Below, one piece after another: positions 7,393-9,387 of a DNA stretch of 9,387 nt. Position 1 is the first letter of the stretch. Every line of letters begins with the position of its first letter. The DNA is from Pseudomonadota bacterium (lineage in GTDB: Bacteria; Pseudomonadota; Alphaproteobacteria; SMXQ01). Both the position numbers and the translations under genes were made by a program. The stretch covers positions 1 to 9,387 of the forward strand of contig JADFPK010000061.1 of the NCBI GenBank assembly GCA_022562375.1. Reading direction: 5' to 3'. The notes under the pieces were generated by a model. That model searched no databases, was not told the DNA's origin, and worked only from the letters and a program-made list of their open reading frames with translations.

Positions 7393-7445
7393 TGTCGCTA
7401 GCACACGATATGACCGGTTTTTGTAGCACACGATCTGTCCGGTTT
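7393..7445 (+). repeat. IS left terminal inverted repeat with two tandem sub-sites
   Basis: The outer copy TAGCACACGATATGACCGG (from 7399) and inner copy TAGCACACGATCTGTCCGG (from 7424) differ at two positions and repeat with a 25-bp period. Tandem sub-sites suggest two transposase-binding positions at this end. Confidence 0.85.
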
Positions 7446-7476
7446 GTTGAATGCCTCCGAGAGCAAGGAGGTGTGG

Positions 7477-8661
7477 ATGAATCAGACGGTACAGCTACAA
7501 GGACTGAGGTTGATGAGGTTCGAACATGTTCTGGCGCGCTGGAGCCAGCGCGAGTTGAGCCAGGCGGAGGCGGGCGAGCTATTGGGGATGAGCGAGCGGA
7601 CGTTTCGGCGCTGGCGGGATCGCCATGAGGACGAAGGGCTTGAGGGGCTGTACGACCGACGCCTCGGCAAGGCCTCGACCAAGCGGGTGCCGGTGGACGA
7701 GATCGAGCGGGTGCTGACGCTCTACCGCGACCGCTATTGCGGCTTCACGGTCAAGCATTTCCATGAGAAGCTGGAGAAGCATCACGATTTTCGCTTCGGC
7801 TACACCTGGACCAAGACGACGCTGCAGGGCGCCGGGCTGGTCAAGAAGGCGCCGCGGCGCGGGGCGCACCGCAAGAAGCGACCGCGGCGGCCGATGCCGG
7901 GCATGCTGGTGCATCAGGACGGCTCGAGCCACCGCTGGATACCGGGTCTCGATCAGAGCCTTGATCTGATCGTCACCATGGACGATGCCGGCTCCGAGAT
8001 CTACTCGGCCTTCCTGGTCGAGGAGGAGGGCACCCTGTCGAGCTTCTCCGGCCTTTCGGAGGTGATCGCGGCCAAGGGCCTGCCCTGTGCCTTCTACACC
8101 GACCGCGCCAGCCACTACTTCCATACCCCCGAGGCCGGCGGCAAGGTCGACAAGGCCAAGCTCACCCAAGTCGGCCGGGCGCTGGCCCAACTCGGCATCG
8201 AGCACATCCCGGCCTATTCCCCGGAGGCCCGGGGCCGCTCCGAGCGCGCCTTCGGCACGCTCCAGGACCGCCTGCCCAAGGAGCTGAAGCTGGCCGGGAT
8301 CGCCACCGTCGAGGCCGCCAACCGGTTCATCAAGGAGGTCTATGTGCCCGAGCACAATGCCCGCTTCGCGGTGCCGCCCGAGCAACCGGGCTCGGCCTTC
8401 GTCCCCGATCGCGCCGGCGCTTACCGGGACATCCTGTGCATCCACGAAGAGCGCACCGTCGGCAACGACAACACGGTGCGCTATCGCCGACTTTACTTGC
8501 AGCTGCCCGAGAGCCCCTTGAGGCCTCACTTCGTCAAGGCCAAGGTCAGGGTCCACGAATACCCCGACGGCCATCTCGCCGTCTTCCACGGCCCCAGGCG
8601 CCTGGCCTGTTACACCACCCAAGGGGAGCCGATCGAGAAGCCGGACAAAAAGGCCGCGTGA
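7477..8661 (+). CDS. DDE transposase, ISNCY/IS1202 type
   Basis: Catalyses movement of the surrounding IS. The 394-residue protein has an N-terminal helix-turn-helix (about 27-48, LSQAEAGELLGMSERTFRRW), a basic linker (RRGAHRKKRPRR) and an RNase H-like DDE core: probable catalytic Asp148 (VHQDGSSH), Asp209 (YTDRASHY) and Glu256 (GRSERAF), followed by a C-terminal beta-rich region ending in lysines. All three acidic residues are present and there is no frameshift, so it should be functional. The ATG at 7477 is chosen because AAGGAGGT (7465-7472) lies 4 nt upstream, nearly ideal; a TTG at 7444 in the same frame would overlap the inverted repeat. The first Asp assignment could instead be in the nearby TMDDA segment. 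Confidence 0.9.
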   Translation: MNQTVQLQGLRLMRFEHVLARWSQRELSQAEAGELLGMSERTFRRWRDRHEDEGLEGLYDRRLGKASTKRVPVDEIERVLTLYRDRYCGFTVKHFHEKLEKHHDFRFGYTWTKTTLQGAGLVKKAPRRGAHRKKRPRRPMPGMLVHQDGSSHRWIPGLDQSLDLIVTMDDAGSEIYSAFLVEEEGTLSSFSGLSEVIAAKGLPCAFYTDRASHYFHTPEAGGKVDKAKLTQVGRALAQLGIEHIPAYSPEARGRSERAFGTLQDRLPKELKLAGIATVEAANRFIKEVYVPEHNARFAVPPEQPGSAFVPDRAGAYRDILCIHEERTVGNDNTVRYRRLYLQLPESPLRPHFVKAKVRVHEYPDGHLAVFHGPRRLACYTTQGEPIEKPDKKAA

Positions 8662-8679
8662 TCCGCTTCGACGCGCGCC

Positions 8680-8733
8680 GAGCCTGTGGATTTGTGGACA
8701 AGGCTGACGCCTTGACCACAACCCCACAGGCTC
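8680..8733. other. Long hairpin between transposase gene and IS right end
   Basis: GAGCCTGTGG (8680-8689), TGTGG (8693-8697) and CAAGGC (8699-8704) pair with GCCTTG (8709-8714), CCACA (8716-8720) and CCACAGGCTC (8724-8733), leaving a TGAC loop, one A/A mismatch and one 3x3 internal loop: 21 base pairs in 54 nt. It begins 18 bp after the transposase stop. No T-run follows on either side, so a classic intrinsic terminator is unlikely. It may be a transcript-stabilising or transcription-blocking structure. Confidence 0.7.
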
Positions 8734-8747
8734 AACAGCAACAACAG

Positions 8748-8800
8748 AAGCGGTCAATTGATATGTTACCTAAAGCGGTCAATTCAGTTTGTTATCGACA
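8748..8800 (-). repeat. IS right terminal inverted repeat with two tandem sub-sites
   Basis: Read inward on the minus strand it begins TGTCGATAACAAACTG. An outer sub-site ending ATTGACCGCTTT and an inner sub-site ending ATTGACCGCTTC repeat with a 26-bp period, matching the layout of the left end (GACCGG there, GACCGC here). Confidence 0.85.
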
Positions 8801-8803
8801 GCC

Positions 8804-8840
8804 CCAAGGGGCGGGAGCGACTTTCGCTCCCGCCCCTTGG
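8804..8840 (-). terminator. 17-bp perfect hairpin after the TadG-like gene
   Basis: CCAAGGGGCGGGAGCGA (8804-8820) and its exact complement (8824-8840) enclose a 3-nt loop. It lies 20 bp past the stop codon of the leftward TadG-like gene, as a terminator would. On the minus strand the U-tract is absent because only three bases (GGC) separate the stem from the IS end. On the plus strand TTTGGTT follows, a weak tract. Either the leftward U-tract was displaced by the IS or the hairpin acts rightward. Confidence 0.65.
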
Positions 8841-8860
8841 TTTGGTTGGACGCCTCCAAT

Positions 8861-9387
8861 TCAACGCCGGTAGATCTGCACGATATCGTGGGACAAGTCC
8901 TTGACCGCACCCGCGTCCAGCTCGCCGAGGATTTCGGCGTGGATCTCGGAAGTGCTCGGCTCCTTCATCGGCTCGGTGATGAAGACGTAGACGAAATGCG
9001 GTATCGTGAAAAAGAACTTGCCGTTGACCTTATTGCCGAGCGATTCGAGCGCGTTGCAATTGGCGATGGCGATCGGCATGATCCGGCGATCCTGAAGGAG
9101 CGACAGATCGCGAACCGCGGCCGGAAAATAGTTGTACCCCGGTATCACCGGCGACGTGTCTCCCTTGAAGCACTGGTCATGGCCGTTTTCTTTCGTCTGG
9201 GTGATCGCATTGCCGCTGGCGTCATAGATGTTCTGGTTGGGCATGACGATCGCCTCGGGCGCCCTTTCGATCTCGTAACGGTAGGTTTCGTAGCGCGTCG
9301 GCGGCCAGCCCGCCCCGCCCGTCACGCCGTTCCAGTCCACCGGTTTCCAATCACCCGTGACGTTACATTCATATTCGGGAATGGTGG
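8861..9387 (-). CDS. TadE/TadG-like pilus-assembly protein, C-terminal part
   Basis: The minus-strand frame is open from the right window edge to the TGA at 8863-8861, giving 175 residues of the C-terminus; the true start lies outside the window (the internal GTG at 9340 is not taken as a start). The DRRIMPIAIANCNAL block (about 9091-9047), the VYVFITEP segment and the ending HDIVQIYRR resemble the C-terminal region of TadG-like proteins of the Flp/Tad pilus system, which have an N-terminal membrane anchor (TadE/G-like) and an exported domain. The two cysteines (in ECNV near the edge and DQCF) would suit an exported protein. The call rests on recalled family resemblance. Downstream come the hairpin at 8804-8840 and then the IS. 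Confidence 0.65.
   Translation of the reverse strand, partial: TIPEYECNVTGDWKPVDWNGVTGGAGWPPTRYETYRYEIERAPEAIVMPNQNIYDASGNAITQTKENGHDQCFKGDTSPVIPGYNYFPAAVRDLSLLQDRRIMPIAIANCNALESLGNKVNGKFFFTIPHFVYVFITEPMKEPSTSEIHAEILGELDAGAVKDLSHDIVQIYRR

Larger units (their letters stand above)
7393..8800 (+). mobile_element. Complete insertion sequence, ISNCY/IS1202 type, 1408 bp
   Basis: Both ends begin TGTCG reading inward, and over the outer 53 aligned columns about two thirds of positions match between ends (one gap), defining imperfect terminal inverted repeats. A single intact transposase gene fills the interior. The family is assigned from transposase resemblance recalled from ISNCY/IS1202-group elements (the HQDGSSHRW, YTDRASHYF and SPEARGRSERAF blocks); it was not searched. 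The flanks (CCACC on the left, GCCCC on the right) do not give an exact target-site duplication, nor do longer flanks of up to 27 bp. Confidence 0.85.

Noticed and set aside
1..9387. CRISPR array, tRNA or rRNA genes
   Set aside because: No regularly spaced repeats, cloverleaf-like segments or conserved rRNA stretches were seen on reading the window.

Overview
The window is about 65% G+C. It looks like a chromosomal segment of an alphaproteobacterium: ileS and ribF lie side by side on the same strand, mmsA is of the alphaproteobacterial kind, and a TadG-like pilus protein lies nearby. No closer taxonomic call can be made from the sequence.

Layout. (1) Positions 1-3218, minus strand, hold housekeeping genes. 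ribF (FMN/FAD synthesis) lies upstream of ileS (isoleucyl-tRNA synthetase), which runs off the left edge. (2) Positions 3219-3483 are the divergent promoter region. (3) Positions 3484-7115, plus strand, hold an apparent catabolic cluster: a 4,5-dihydroxyphthalate decarboxylase-like protein, a D-2-hydroxyacid dehydrogenase probably specific for NADP, and a CoA-acylating methylmalonate/malonate-semialdehyde dehydrogenase (MmsA). The first two are 55 bp apart and probably cotranscribed. mmsA follows after 133 bp and may have its own promoter. (4) Positions 7116-7392 hold no convincing protein gene but have a clear architecture on the minus strand: a consensus promoter (TTGACA, 16 bp, TATAAT), about 180 nt with three possible hairpins, and a strong intrinsic terminator with a 12-bp perfect stem followed by a U-rich tract. 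This is the best candidate for something undescribed: a small RNA converging on mmsA. Its promoter lies within a 41-bp AT-rich inverted repeat that resembles a repressor operator. (5) Positions 7393-8800 are a complete insertion sequence of 1408 bp. It carries an ISNCY/IS1202-type DDE transposase and imperfect terminal inverted repeats, each made of two tandem sub-sites. A long hairpin lies just downstream of the transposase gene, and no target-site duplication is visible. (6) Positions 8804-9387 hold the 3' end of a minus-strand TadE/TadG-like pilus-assembly gene that runs off the right edge. It is followed by a 17-bp perfect hairpin whose outer end is only 3 bp from the IS.

How the parts relate. 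The decarboxylase-like protein, dehydrogenase and MmsA could form a route from an oxidised carboxylic acid through a hydroxy- or keto-acid to an acyl-CoA, but the substrate cannot be told from the sequence. The IS separates the TadG-like gene and its terminator hairpin from the small-RNA locus. A second promoter-like arrangement in the same palindrome points into the IS and could drive the transposase.
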